DNA from: Planctomycetota bacterium
GTDB taxonomy: Bacteria > Planctomycetota > UBA1135 > GCA-002686595
DNA length: 64,000 bases
Reading direction: 5' to 3'
NCBI GenBank assembly: GCA_026692665.1
Contig: JAPLOF010000009.1
Coordinates: forward strand, 49,960 to 113,959
A program made the translations under genes and the position numbers. Shown here in pieces: positions 16,881-32,753 of the stretch (within the stretch, counting starts at the first letter, position 1; every line of letters starts with the position of its first letter). The notes under the pieces were generated by a model, which saw only the letters and a list, made by a program, of their open reading frames with translations, made no database searches and was not told the origin of the DNA.

Positions 16881-18270
16881 CGCGGTCGGGGCCGCCACCT
16901 TCGATCCGCGGCGGCCGCGACGGAGCCGCGATGGCCGCCGCCTCGTCGGGCCCTTCGCGCAGGTCCCCGCCGACGGCGACGAAACGGACCTGCGGGCCCG
17001 CGGCGCGGCGCAGGAATCCGGCCTGGCCGTCCGAGAGACGGACGCGCACGCGCACCTCGTCGTGTTCCTCGACGTACTCCCGCTCGAGCGGCGTGCAGAT
17101 CGAGCGGATCTGCGCGTCGAGGCGGCCGGCCGAGGCGGGCATGTACACGTCCACGAGCCGGGACTGGGCGTCGAGCCTGTCGCGCACCCGCGCGTCGAGG
17201 TCCTCGAGTCCGAGACCCGTCACCGCGGAGATCAGGATCGAGCTCTCTCCGGCGGAGCGCTCCAACCCCGCGAGCGCGACGGGGTCGCCGACGCGATCCG
17301 CCTTGTTCAGAACGACGATCTCCTCGCGCGGTCCGCGGAGGACGGTGCGCAGCACGTCCTCGACCGCCTTCATCTGCTCGTTCGCGCGTTCGTGCGCGGC
17401 ATCGACGATGTGCAGCAGGAGGTCGGCGTGCAGCGCTTCCTCGAGCGTCGCATGGAACGAGGCGACCAGGTGGTGCGGCAGGCGCTGGACGAAGCCCACC
17501 GTGTCCGAGAGCAGCACGGTGCGGCCGTCGCTGAGCCTCCATTGCCGCGTGCGCGTGTCGAGGGTCGCGAAGAGCATGTCGGCCGCGAGCTCGTCCGCGC
17601 CCGTCAGGCGGTTGAGCAGGGTCGACTTGCCGGCGTTCGTGTAGCCCACGAGCCCGATCGTGAACTGCTCGGCCCGCGTGCGGACCTCGCGCTGCTTCCG
17701 CTCCTCGATCGTCCGCAATTCTTCGCGCAGATCCTGGATGCGGCGCCGGATGAGGCGCTTGTCGGTCTCGAGCTGCGTCTCGCCCGGGCCGCGCGCGCCG
17801 ATCGCTCCCTCGTTGCGCTCGAGGTGCGTCCACATCCGACGCAGCCGCGGCGCGAGGTACTCGTTCTGCGCGAGCTCGACCTGCAGGCGTGCCTGCCGCG
17901 TACGCGCCCGTCGCGCGAAGATGTCGAGGATGAGCTCGCTCCGGTCGATGATCCGGACGTTCCAGGCCTTCTCGAGGTTCCGTCCCTGAGCCGGCGAGAG
18001 CTCGTTGTCGACGACCACCGCATCCGGGTGGACGCGTCCGATCTCCTGGCCGATCTCGATCACCTTGCCGCTGCCGAAGAGCGTCGCCGGAGTCGGGCGC
18101 TGCATCCGCTGGATGATGCCCTCGCCCACCACGACTCCCTCGGCGGCCTGGACCAGTCCGGCGGCTTCGCTGAGATCCTCGTCGTCGAAAGGCGGTACGT
18201 CCGAGAATCGCACACCGCAGAGGAGGACGCGCTCCTGCGGGGTCTGGGTCGCGCGCGGGATGCGGCTCAT
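16861..18270 (-). CDS. hflX: GTPase HflX
   Basis: A 469-residue ribosome-associated GTPase that splits stalled or heat-damaged 70S ribosomes. N-terminal HflX domain motifs are LFGSGKVIEIG and VVDNELSPAQGRNLEKAWNVRIIDRSELILDIFA. The glycine-rich linker RNEGAIGARGPGETQLETD is diagnostic. G-domain: G1 GYTNAGKST, G3 DTVGFV, G4 NKAD. The chain continues past the G domain in a C-terminal region (VYMPASAGRLDAQIR) as in full-length HflX. The ATG at 18270 overlaps the nadB stop (ATGA), so it is translated from the nadB transcript. It converges on the LysM gene with a 20-bp overlap. Confidence 0.95.
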   Translation of the reverse strand: MSRIPRATQTPQERVLLCGVRFSDVPPFDDEDLSEAAGLVQAAEGVVVGEGIIQRMQRPTPATLFGSGKVIEIGQEIGRVHPDAVVVDNELSPAQGRNLEKAWNVRIIDRSELILDIFARRARTRQARLQVELAQNEYLAPRLRRMWTHLERNEGAIGARGPGETQLETDKRLIRRRIQDLREELRTIEERKQREVRTRAEQFTIGLVGYTNAGKSTLLNRLTGADELAADMLFATLDTRTRQWRLSDGRTVLLSDTVGFVQRLPHHLVASFHATLEEALHADLLLHIVDAAHERANEQMKAVEDVLRTVLRGPREEIVVLNKADRVGDPVALAGLERSAGESSILISAVTGLGLEDLDARVRDRLDAQSRLVDVYMPASAGRLDAQIRSICTPLEREYVEEHDEVRVRVRLSDGQAGFLRRAAGPQVRFVAVGGDLREGPDEAAAIAAPSRPPRIEGGGPDRVSAAGT

Positions 18271-19955
18271 GCGGTGGTCACCGTGTCGCGCAGGGGTTCG
18301 CGCGAGAGTTCGGCGCGCGCGACGCGCCCGCCTTCCAGGACCGGGCGGATCACGGTGTGGGCGCGCCACTCGGGGCGCGTGTCGGGATTCTCGGAGCGGT
18401 AGTGCGTCCCGCGGCTCTCCTCGCGCGCAAGCGCACCGAGGGTCACCAGTCGCGCCACCGAGAGCATGTTCACGAGCTCCAGCGCGCGCGGCTCCTCGTG
18501 CTCGATCTCCGAGACGGCGCGCGTCCAGAAGCGGATCTTCCCGAGCGCATCCTCCAGCCCGGCTCGCGAGCGCTCGACGCCGACTTGGCGCCACATGAGC
18601 GACTTCAGCGAGTAGAGCAAGTCCTGCAGGTTCACCTGCACGCCGGGCGGCGGCTTGGAGACAGGACTGCGGGCCCCTCCCTCGATCGCGCGCAGGTCGA
18701 CGTCGCGCGCCTCGTCCACGACGGAGTGACCCGCGCGCTCGCCCAGGACGATGCCCTCGAGCAGCGAGTTCGAGCCCATGCGGTTCGCGCCGTGCAGTCC
18801 GGAGCTCGCGCACTCCCCCACCGCCCACAGGCCCGGAACCGAAGTATGGCCGTCGAGATCGGTCTTCAGCCCACCGACCATGTAGTGCGCGCCGGGACGA
18901 ACGGGGACCGGATCGCGCGCGATGTCGATGCCGAAGAAGCGGCAGATGCGACTGATGCCCGGGAACAGCGCGTGCGGGTCTCCGTGGACCTTCGACAGGT
19001 CGAGGTACACGCTCGTGTCGTTCGTGGCGACCATGCGGGCGGACACGGCGCGACTGACGACGTCGCGCGGAGCGAGCTCGGCCGCGGGATGGAAGTCGGG
19101 CATGAACCGCACGCCGTGTCGATCCACGAGGATGCCCCCGTGCCCCCGGACGATCTCGCTGATGAGCACACGCGCCGCGCCGGCGATGTACAGGCAAGTC
19201 GGGTGGAACTGGACGAATTCGAGGTCGCGAACGGTCGCTCCGGCGCGGAACCCGATCGCCACGCCATCGCCGGTCGCGATGGCGGGGTTCGTCGTCTCGC
19301 GATAGATCTGGCCGCCGCCGCCCGTGGCCAGGACGACCTGCGCACCGGCGTAGACCATCAGGTCGCCGCGCGCAGTGCGGGTCAGGACCCCCGCTGCACG
19401 CCCGTCCTGGTCCGACAGCACGTCGACCGCGAAGGTGTTCGGAAAACAGGCGATCTTGGCGTGGTTCTGGAGGGCACGCGCGAGAGCCCGCTGGATCTCG
19501 ACGCCCGTGGCGTCGCCGCGTGCATGGACGATCCGAGCGTGGGTGTGTCCGCCCTCGCGCGACAGAACGAGCTCGCCGTCGGCGCGCCGGTCGAGCTCCG
19601 CGCCCAGGCGCAGGAGCCGCGCGACCGCCGCGGGACCGCCGCGCACGACGCATTCGACGGTCTCGCGCTCGGAGAGTCCGCAGCCCACCTCCAGGGTGTC
19701 GCGCTCGTGAGCCTCGAAGGAATCCGGCTGCTCGAGGACCGCCGCCATTCCGCCTTGCGCCCAGAGCGTGTTCGTCTCGCGCAGATCGGACTTGGCCAGG
19801 ACCGCGACGGATGCGCCGCGGTCCGCGGCCGTGAGGGCGGCCGAGGCTCCGGCGACGCCGCTGCCCACGACGAGGACGTCGAAGCGGTAGGCGGGCACGT
19901 GCCGGATCGAAAACGGCAGGAGGTGACGGTCGAACTGAAGCGCTTCTTGGAGCAC
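18267..19955 (-). CDS. nadB: L-aspartate oxidase
   Basis: A 562-residue flavoenzyme that oxidises L-aspartate to iminoaspartate, the first step of de novo NAD synthesis. Evidence: the FAD Rossmann motif VVGSGVAGASAALTAADRG, TNTLWAQGGMAAV, EGGHTHARIVHARGDATG (family active-site region), ATGGGGQIYRET, EFVQFHPT, HYMVGGLKTD and GECASSGLHGANRMGSNSLLEG. A C-terminal helical domain follows. The GTG start at 19955 is preceded by AGAGGA at proper spacing; an internal GTG at 19898 would also give a normal N-terminus. nadA and nadC are not in the window. Coupled to hflX by a 4-bp overlap. Confidence 0.95.
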   Translation of the reverse strand: MLQEALQFDRHLLPFSIRHVPAYRFDVLVVGSGVAGASAALTAADRGASVAVLAKSDLRETNTLWAQGGMAAVLEQPDSFEAHERDTLEVGCGLSERETVECVVRGGPAAVARLLRLGAELDRRADGELVLSREGGHTHARIVHARGDATGVEIQRALARALQNHAKIACFPNTFAVDVLSDQDGRAAGVLTRTARGDLMVYAGAQVVLATGGGGQIYRETTNPAIATGDGVAIGFRAGATVRDLEFVQFHPTCLYIAGAARVLISEIVRGHGGILVDRHGVRFMPDFHPAAELAPRDVVSRAVSARMVATNDTSVYLDLSKVHGDPHALFPGISRICRFFGIDIARDPVPVRPGAHYMVGGLKTDLDGHTSVPGLWAVGECASSGLHGANRMGSNSLLEGIVLGERAGHSVVDEARDVDLRAIEGGARSPVSKPPPGVQVNLQDLLYSLKSLMWRQVGVERSRAGLEDALGKIRFWTRAVSEIEHEEPRALELVNMLSVARLVTLGALAREESRGTHYRSENPDTRPEWRAHTVIRPVLEGGRVARAELSREPLRDTVTTA

Positions 19956-20388
19956 GTATCCTCTGGAGAACGATGTCGACCACCGTCCACGGCAGGGGAG
20001 GCGGAAAGCTCGATTCTAGCGGCTGGCTTCGCTGACCATGGGGATCTCCGAGGATCCGGAGCTTCCCTTCGAGCCCGCGGGCGCGTTCCTGCAGGCGCGA
20101 AGCTCGGGCGCCGCCGGCCGCGCGCTCGGTCGGGCGCACCCTCCACGATCGAGCCCCGCCGCCGCGGACCGTGGGGGTGCCCGGTCCCCTCGCGGTCGGC
20201 CGAGGGGCCCGTCCGGACATCCGCCACAGGCCACCCCCGGAGCAGGGTGCCGTCGCAAGTCCTTGCGTCTTCGAGGGCAAGGAAAATGAGGCGACGCTGG
20301 CCGTTCGGGTCTTGTTCGGGTCGGGGGAAGCCGATACTTTGGGTTCCGTTAGGGTCGGTTCGCGACCCACCAACCCCGAGGCAGATCC
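19956..20388. other. Intergenic region between nadB and the lexA unit
   Basis: 433 bp without a supportable gene. It contains a strong hairpin at 20183-20210 (CCCCTCG / CGAGGGG core) and, at its right end, the promoter for the small peptide and lexA. The nadB promoter must also lie here, but I could not pick it out. No clear inverted-repeat LexA operator was recognised. Confidence 0.6.
20312..20340 (+). promoter_or_regulatory. Promoter of the small membrane peptide and lexA
   Basis: TTGTTC (20312-20317), a 17-bp spacer and TACTTT (20335-20340) lie 49 bp before the small peptide start and about 190 bp before lexA. It fits a housekeeping sigma factor promoter. Confidence 0.5.
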
Positions 20389-20475
20389 ATGGCGAAGATC
20401 CTCAGCAACGTCCGCAGCGACCGACTCTCCCTCGTGTTCCTCGTCGTCGTCCTGGCGACGACGTTCCTGTTCTGA
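20389..20475 (+). CDS. 28-residue putative single-span membrane peptide upstream of lexA
   Basis: A short open frame ATG...TGA encoding MAKILSNVRSDRLS followed by LVFLVVVLATTFLF, a single hydrophobic helix preceded by basic residues, so it would insert in the membrane with its N-terminus inside. A GAGG element lies 7-8 bases before the ATG, and the promoter at 20312-20340 is at a sensible distance. It ends 54 bp before lexA and would be its first cotranscribed gene. SOS-linked small membrane peptides exist in other bacteria, but no sequence family is recognised here. It could also act as a leader or uORF for lexA. Confidence 0.5.
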   Translation: MAKILSNVRSDRLSLVFLVVVLATTFLF

Positions 20476-20529
20476 TCCTCCAGGACGCTGGGCCGCGCGC
20501 CTCTCGGCTCCGGACCACGCCCGACCCGC

Positions 20530-21138
20530 ATGAGCACCATCCCCCTCACCCGACGTCAGCGCGACATCCTCGACTTCTTCGAGAGCTACACCCGTAGCCA
20601 GGGGATCAGCCCGACCCTCGAGGAGATCGCCACCTCGCTCGGGGTGAACAAGGTCACGATCTTCGGGCATGTCGCGGAATTGGAGCGCAAGGGTGTCCTC
20701 ACACGTGCCGCGAAGGGCGTCAGCCGCGCACTGCAACTGACAGCCAAGCCCACCCTCCCCGTGCGCGCCACGGAATTGCAGATCCTGGGGACGATCGCTG
20801 CCGGGGCGCCGCTCGAAACCCTCGAGGAGCCCGAGCCCCTCGATCTGGCCGATCTCACGCCGCCGGGAGCCGACTGCTACGCGCTGCGAGTCCGGGGAGA
20901 TTCCATGATCGAGGACGGAATCCGCGAAGGTGACCTCGTCCTGGTCGAACGCCGCTCCGAGGCGCACAACGGCGAGATCGTCGTGGCGGTTCTCCCCGAC
21001 GAGACGGCCACCCTGAAACGGTTCTATCGCGAAGGCAATCGCGTCCGCCTCCAGCCCGCCAATGCCCAACTCCAACCCCGGATCGTCGACTCGGTCGACA
21101 TTCGTGGCGTCGTGTTGGGCGTGCTCCGTCGCTACTGA
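20530..21138 (+). CDS. lexA: LexA SOS repressor
   Basis: A 202-residue transcriptional repressor and self-cleaving serine peptidase. The N-terminal winged HTH (residues 1-65) reads LTRRQRDILDFFESYTRSQGISPTLEEIA, followed by VNKVTIFGHVAELERKGVL. The cleavage site is Ala91-Gly92 in TIAAGAPLE. The catalytic pair is Ser125 (GDSMIEDG) and Lys163 (ATLKRF). Length and order match LexA. RecA filaments would trigger its autocleavage on DNA damage. Third element of a promoter / small peptide / lexA unit. Its operator was not identified by eye. Confidence 0.96.
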   Translation: MSTIPLTRRQRDILDFFESYTRSQGISPTLEEIATSLGVNKVTIFGHVAELERKGVLTRAAKGVSRALQLTAKPTLPVRATELQILGTIAAGAPLETLEEPEPLDLADLTPPGADCYALRVRGDSMIEDGIREGDLVLVERRSEAHNGEIVVAVLPDETATLKRFYREGNRVRLQPANAQLQPRIVDSVDIRGVVLGVLRRY

Positions 21139-21775
21139 ACCTCGTCCGAGCCGCGCGGAGTCCGCGCGCAAGGTCAACCCCACCGGCACTTCCCCGTGCC
21201 GGATGGGCGAGAAGGATCGGGATGAGGCGCGCGCCACCGGGCATTCGCGGCGCCGGAGGCCAGGGCGAGAATCAGTCCTTGCGCGGACCGGGACTTCCGA
21301 CGCGAAGCGCTCCCTGCGTCGACTTCAAGCCGGTCGAGTGCATGCCTCGCAAGGCCCGATTCGCTGTCCCGAGTGACTGCCCCTCCTCACCCAGCGGCTC
21401 CCCAAGCGGGCCGGGTGACGGTCACGCGGAAGCAGCGCGGTTCGAGCTGCTTGGGAGCCCGGCTGCAAAAGGGTACTGCCCCGGTAGAGCTGCGGATCGA
21501 CATCGCACACCGCGGACCACGCCCTGGCGCGGTACGAGTGCTGGAGCGGAGCGCAGCCTACGGTCTGCGAATGGTCTGCTCGGCCCGCCTCGACCAGGCG
21601 CCAAAGCTGCCGGTGGTCCTCGTCAGCCTGCAGAGAGCCGAAGCTGCGAGGCGTGAGCCGTCCTGGAAGACGTCCGGTGCCCGCCGGATCGACGCGGACA
21701 AGAAAGCGTCGCTGGTGGAGTCTGGATCCTCACGCGCGCCTCGCCAGGCAGACGCGAGGGTGAACAGGGCCTTTG
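21139..21775. other. Intergenic region between lexA and the rRNA terminator
   Basis: 637 bp with no gene I can support. Open frames here have no homology-like features and run into the rRNA genes. A small hairpin, CCGGCAC / GTGCCGG at 21183-21202, lies 45 bp after lexA and may be its terminator; it lacks a T-run. Confidence 0.6.
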
Positions 21776-21815
21776 AAAAAGAAGCGAGGGCACGCACAGT
21801 TGTGCATGCCCTCGC
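21776..21815 (-). terminator. Rho-independent terminator of the rRNA operon
   Basis: On the minus strand, 15-base arms GCGAGGGCATGCACA and TGTGCGTGCCCTCGC (one mismatch) with a 2-base loop are followed by TTCTTTTT. It lies 8 bp past the 5S 3' end. This is a textbook intrinsic terminator and the best in the window. Confidence 0.88.
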
Positions 21816-21823
21816 AGTATAAA

Positions 21824-21932
21824 CCCCGGCGATGACCTACTTTCTCGCTTTCGCAATATCATCGGCAGGACTTGCTTGACGACCGTGTTCGGAATGGGAA
21901 CGGGTATGGCCAAGCCCTTATAATCACCGGGA
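21824..21932 (-). rRNA. rrf: 5S ribosomal RNA
   Basis: About 109 nt on the minus strand. TCCCGGTGAT at the 5' end pairs with ATCGCCGGGG at the 3' end (helix I). The conserved CCCGTTCCCATTCCGAACACGG-type loop and the GAAAGTAGGTCATCGCC 3' part are present. Last gene of the rRNA operon, about 110 bp after 23S and just before the terminator. Ends are placed by helix I pairing. Confidence 0.93.
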
Positions 21933-22041
21933 GTGCCCGGGGAGACCTTGTGGGTCTCCGCGTGTTCAAGAAAGGTGAACTGCTTAGAACATGGTTTCTG
22001 GCACGACCATCCGCTGAACACGGTTGCCGTGATCAGGGGAT

Positions 22042-25008
<2,967 letters not shown>

Positions 25009-25042
25009 ACATGTGTTCGATATCCACGTTCTTTGCAGTTCA

Positions 25043-25057
25043 CCTTGTTTTCAAAGA
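25043..25057 (-). repeat. 15-bp leader repeat, spacer copy
   Basis: The sequence TCTTTGAAAACAAGG (minus strand) about 35 bp upstream of 23S is identical to one at 27299-27313, about 86 bp upstream of 16S. Position ahead of each large rRNA suggests a role in antitermination (boxA-like) or pre-rRNA processing. Confidence 0.7.
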
Positions 25058-25201
25058 GAGTGGGCGTTGAGCCCACAGTGCCTCGGGACGTCGCAGGTTC
25101 GGCGCACGCCTAGCCATCGACCTCCCAAGAGGGTCGGTTGAGGCTCGGCACGCTGCACGAACGCAGGGCGACGGATCTAGGAACGCTGGGACAAGGGTGG
25201 C

Positions 25202-25277
25202 TGGTGGAGGCGATGGGACTCGAACCCACGACCCCCTGGTTGCAAACCAGGTGCTCTACCAATTGAGCTACGCCCCC
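25202..25277 (-). tRNA. tRNA-Ala (UGC)
   Basis: 76 nt on the minus strand, GGGGGCGTAGCTCAATTGG at the 5' end and CCTCCACCA at the 3' end, so CCA is encoded. The anticodon arm CTGGT-TTGCAAACCAG-type loop gives anticodon TGC. Located in the 16S-23S spacer downstream of tRNA-Ile, the usual bacterial arrangement. Confidence 0.96.
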
Positions 25278-25460
25278 GTGTGCCGGGTTGCGCAGCGACG
25301 GTGGAGGCCACCAGGCGGCTACGGCCTCGAGAGCTCGGGGCGCCAGAGCCCACCTTGAGTGGACTCCGGTCTCCCGCATGCTGGCTCGCGGGCCTGACTT
25401 GCAGGCCTGCGCAGCAGGGCCGCGCCTCCCCACGTGCACCGCCACCGAGGCGGGCAGAAG

Positions 25461-25537
25461 TGGTGGGCCTGAGTGGATTTGAACCACTGACCTCCCGCTT
25501 ATCAGGCGGACGCTCTAACCAGCTGAGCTACAGGCCC
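25461..25537 (-). tRNA. tRNA-Ile (GAU)
   Basis: 77 nt on the minus strand, GGGCCTGTAGCTCAGCTGG at the 5' end and CAGGCCCACCA at the 3' end. The anticodon loop CTGATAA gives GAT. Encoded CCA. First of the two spacer tRNAs after 16S. Confidence 0.96.
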
Positions 25538-25659
25538 GAAGCCGGGAGGCTCGCCAACATCCAAGTTAGCGTTCCTAGAAGAGAGGTAAGGGTGGCCTTT
25601 GTCAACGTGCAAGCGATCTATGCTTCGCCGTCCGGCGAACCGGACGTCTAACTGATCCG

Positions 25660-27213
<1,554 letters not shown>

Positions 27214-27298
27214 TTTGTCTTTTGCTCTTGGAATTCATTCCCAAGGCGTTCTCTCGAAGAGCTACGCCTCGGGCGCTCGCACAGTTTTCAAGGGCCAC

Positions 27299-27313
27299 CC
27301 TTGTTTTCAAAGA
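27299..27313 (-). repeat. 15-bp leader repeat, 16S copy
   Basis: Identical to 25043-25057; see that entry. A partial relative, CTTGAAAACTGTGCG, lies just downstream on the minus strand, between this copy and 16S. Confidence 0.7.
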
Positions 27314-27444
27314 TCCTGACCGGATCCACCATGGCGGCGGGCTCCGATCGTGTTCTCAGGTCCGCACGCGCTCGATGACCCAGGCTCACCACCCACCTGT
27401 CTGTGGGGGTCGTCCGTGCCGCTCGGCTGCGTTTGGGAGGCGGG

Positions 27445-27472
27445 ATAGTAGTGTTTCCGCCCCCCCCGTCAA
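27445..27472 (-). promoter_or_regulatory. rRNA operon promoter
   Basis: On the minus strand, TTGACG (27472-27467), a 16-bp spacer containing a run of Gs, and TACTAT (27450-27445) lie about 230 bp upstream of 16S. It is the best promoter match in the leader and correctly oriented. Confidence 0.65.
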
Positions 27473-27621
27473 CACCCACCCAACCAGAATCTTCATCCGG
27501 CCTTCGCCGAGCCCCTAAAGCCTTGGAAGATCGCGGTTTAGGTCCTACGCCCGAGTGCGGATCCGGCCCGTTTTTCGGCCCGAAAAGGCCCCCGCTTCGA
27601 CCGCGACCGGGGCCGCGGAGC

Positions 27622-29004
27622 TCATGGAACGACGCGGATCGACGCTCCGCGCGGGAGGATCTCGTACAGCTCCTCGACGTCGGGCGTCCGCATGCGGATG
27701 CAGCCGAGGCTCGCGTCCTGACCGATGCTCTGCGGCTCGTTGGTCCCGTGGAAGCCGAGGCGCGTGGGTGTGCCCCCCGTGTCGTTCCACGCGATCCAGC
27801 GCGTTCCCAGGGGATTTTCAGCGTCCCCGAACGGCACCGGTTTCCGGCCCTGGGGGAACCACATCGGCTCCTTCGTCTTCTCCCCCACCGTGAAGGTGCC
27901 GACGCGGGTCGCGCTGCTCTCCTTGCCGACGCCGATCGGCCAGGCCGCGACGACCTCCTCCCCCGCCAGATAGAAGGCCCAGTGCGCGTCGAGATCCACG
28001 AGAACGCTGGCCGGATCGAGCGGGATGCGCAGCTTCGCCCCCGGGTGGATCACCTCGCCTTCGAGCTGGTTCGCGCGCGCGATCTGCCCGGTGCACACGA
28101 CGAGGCTCGCGTCCTGTGCCACCGCACGCTTGCGCACGCTGATGAGCGAGTCGCCGGGCTGCACCACGATCTCGGTGGAGCGCCATTTTCCGCGGCGATT
28201 CCAGCGATTTTCGCGTTGCGCCTCGCGCAGGCGCTCACTCCAGGCGGCGAGCCGCGCGGCGTCCGCGCGCCAGGGTGACGCGATCTCGCCCAGGAGCAGG
28301 CGCGAGAGCGACTCGGCCGCTTCACCGGCCCGCCCTGCGGCCAGGTCCTCGAGCGCCGCGCGCTCCAGCTCCTTCATCGCCGCCGCGCGCGCCAGGGGAG
28401 ACTCCGTCGCGAGCATCCCCGGCGCCTCGCCCCGTGCCGCGATCCGCTGCGCGAGGGCGCGCTCGGTCGGCTGGACTTGCCCGGTCTTTTCCGCGCGATC
28501 GAGGGCCGACGCGGTTTCCGCGCCCTGCGCCGCGAACGCATGGACGAGACCGGCGGCGAACTCGCGACGGCCTGCGGGGAGGTCCACGCCGCGCGTGGCG
28601 AGCCAGGCACCCAGGCCCGGGGGATCGCGGAGCAGCTCTTCCGCGGCCGCGATCTCGGCCGGCGACGCCGCCACGACGCTGGGCGCCAGGGGCGCGGACG
28701 TCGGAGCGGCAACCGAAGCCGGCGCGGTCCCCGACGACTCTCGGGAGTCCGCGGGGACCGCCGGAGCCGCCGCGGCAGCCACGGGAGGCGGCGCCACCGG
28801 GGGTTCGGCCGGCACCGCGGACGGCTCGCGCGGCGTGCCCGCGCTGGACTCGCTCGCCGCCGGCTGAGCCGGGGGATCCATGGCGATCATGGCCCCCGGA
28901 GCGGAAGCGTGCGCGTCGGTTTCCGCGGGCGCCCCCGGACCCAGACCGCGCCAGACGAACCAGACCAGACCCGCGCCGAGGACGAGAAGGAGGAGTGCGC
29001 GCAT
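27622..29004 (-). CDS. L,D-transpeptidase (YkuD) with LysM domain
   Basis: A 460-residue envelope enzyme. Residues 1-19 are a signal anchor (ALLLLVLGAGLVWFVW). A Pro/Ala/Ser-rich linker runs to about 115, then a helical region. A LysM domain sits at about 276-325 (EIVVQPGDSLISVRKRA to GAKLRIP). The C-terminal YkuD domain carries the catalytic motif with LGFHGTNE and SLGCIRMR (Cys nucleophile, His). It would form 3-3 peptidoglycan crosslinks or attach proteins to peptidoglycan. The presence of a peptidoglycan crosslinker fits glmU and the LysM protein in the same window. Stand-alone gene. Confidence 0.92.
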   Translation of the reverse strand: MRALLLLVLGAGLVWFVWRGLGPGAPAETDAHASAPGAMIAMDPPAQPAASESSAGTPREPSAVPAEPPVAPPPVAAAAAPAVPADSRESSGTAPASVAAPTSAPLAPSVVAASPAEIAAAEELLRDPPGLGAWLATRGVDLPAGRREFAAGLVHAFAAQGAETASALDRAEKTGQVQPTERALAQRIAARGEAPGMLATESPLARAAAMKELERAALEDLAAGRAGEAAESLSRLLLGEIASPWRADAARLAAWSERLREAQRENRWNRRGKWRSTEIVVQPGDSLISVRKRAVAQDASLVVCTGQIARANQLEGEVIHPGAKLRIPLDPASVLVDLDAHWAFYLAGEEVVAAWPIGVGKESSATRVGTFTVGEKTKEPMWFPQGRKPVPFGDAENPLGTRWIAWNDTGGTPTRLGFHGTNEPQSIGQDASLGCIRMRTPDVEELYEILPRGASIRVVP

Positions 29005-29392
29005 GCTGCAAGAACGATCGCCGAGAGGGAGGACGAGGCCCGGTCCGGCCGATCACTCGGGAGGACGGGAGGGGATCGCGGGGGCCCCAGCGAGACCGTG
29101 CTGGTCGGGACCCGGAACCTGTAGGGTTCCAGGGGGGCCCGCCACACCGTGGGTTTGCCACGGCATAGAAGATGGGCCCACTAGATGCTTGTTCGGCCCG
29201 GGGATTACGACCAATCACCTGAACGCCAGGAGCGCCCCGCGGTCCGCAAGCTAGCGCAGCCCACCGACGGGGACAATGCGCATTCGTCGGCGGAATCCGC
29301 GCGGCTTGCGCTCGTCCCGCGAGCGGCCCCCGGGCCGTGCAGCGCGCGGATCCGCACCCGGGCCGAGCAGGGCTCGGCCGGGCGCGCGCCAC
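29005..29392. other. Intergenic region with hairpins upstream of the L,D-transpeptidase
   Basis: 388 bp between ileS and the L,D-transpeptidase gene. It contains perfect hairpins GGAACC-TGTAG-GGTTCC (29114-29130) and CCGTGG-GTTTG-CCACGG (29147-29163), which would lie in the transpeptidase mRNA leader. A GGCCGAGC/GCTCGGCC hairpin at 29361-29379, just past the ileS stop, is a terminator candidate without a T-run. No gene is supported. Confidence 0.55.
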
Positions 29393-32677
<3,285 letters not shown>

Positions 32678-32753
32678 CGCCGCGCAGGCTAGCAGCCTGA
32701 GCGGGAGGCCCCAAGGCGCAGCCTGGGCCGGGCACCCCATCCGAGACTCCGCG

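Larger units (their letters stand above)
27214..27621 (-). other. rRNA operon leader and upstream region
   Basis: 408 bp without a protein gene. From the 16S end outward it holds a leader of about 230 nt with the 15-bp repeat at 27299-27313 and the promoter at 27445-27472. Beyond lies an AT-poor spacer with a TTTTCGG/CCGAAAA palindrome near 27570-27590, before the L,D-transpeptidase stop. Nothing else recognised. Confidence 0.65.

Noticed and set aside
12861..16898. A 1345-codon open frame on the minus strand across rplS and secDF
   Set aside because: It is antisense to clear secDF and rplS homology and rich in Arg, Glu and His in the usual GC-driven pattern. Long antisense frames are expected at this GC content.
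20183..20210. Hairpin in the nadB-lexA gap as a LexA operator
   Set aside because: It is a strong GC stem of 7 bp with an 8-base loop, unlike known LexA boxes, and lies upstream of the -35. An RNA structure is more likely.
21222..21822. Plus-strand frames between lexA and the 5S gene
   Set aside because: They run into the rRNA terminator and 5S gene, show no domain-like pattern, and overlap one another in several frames.
27540..27600. TTTTCGG/CCGAAAA palindrome as a terminator for the L,D-transpeptidase gene
   Set aside because: The T and A tracts are on the wrong sides of the stem for either strand, so I do not claim termination.
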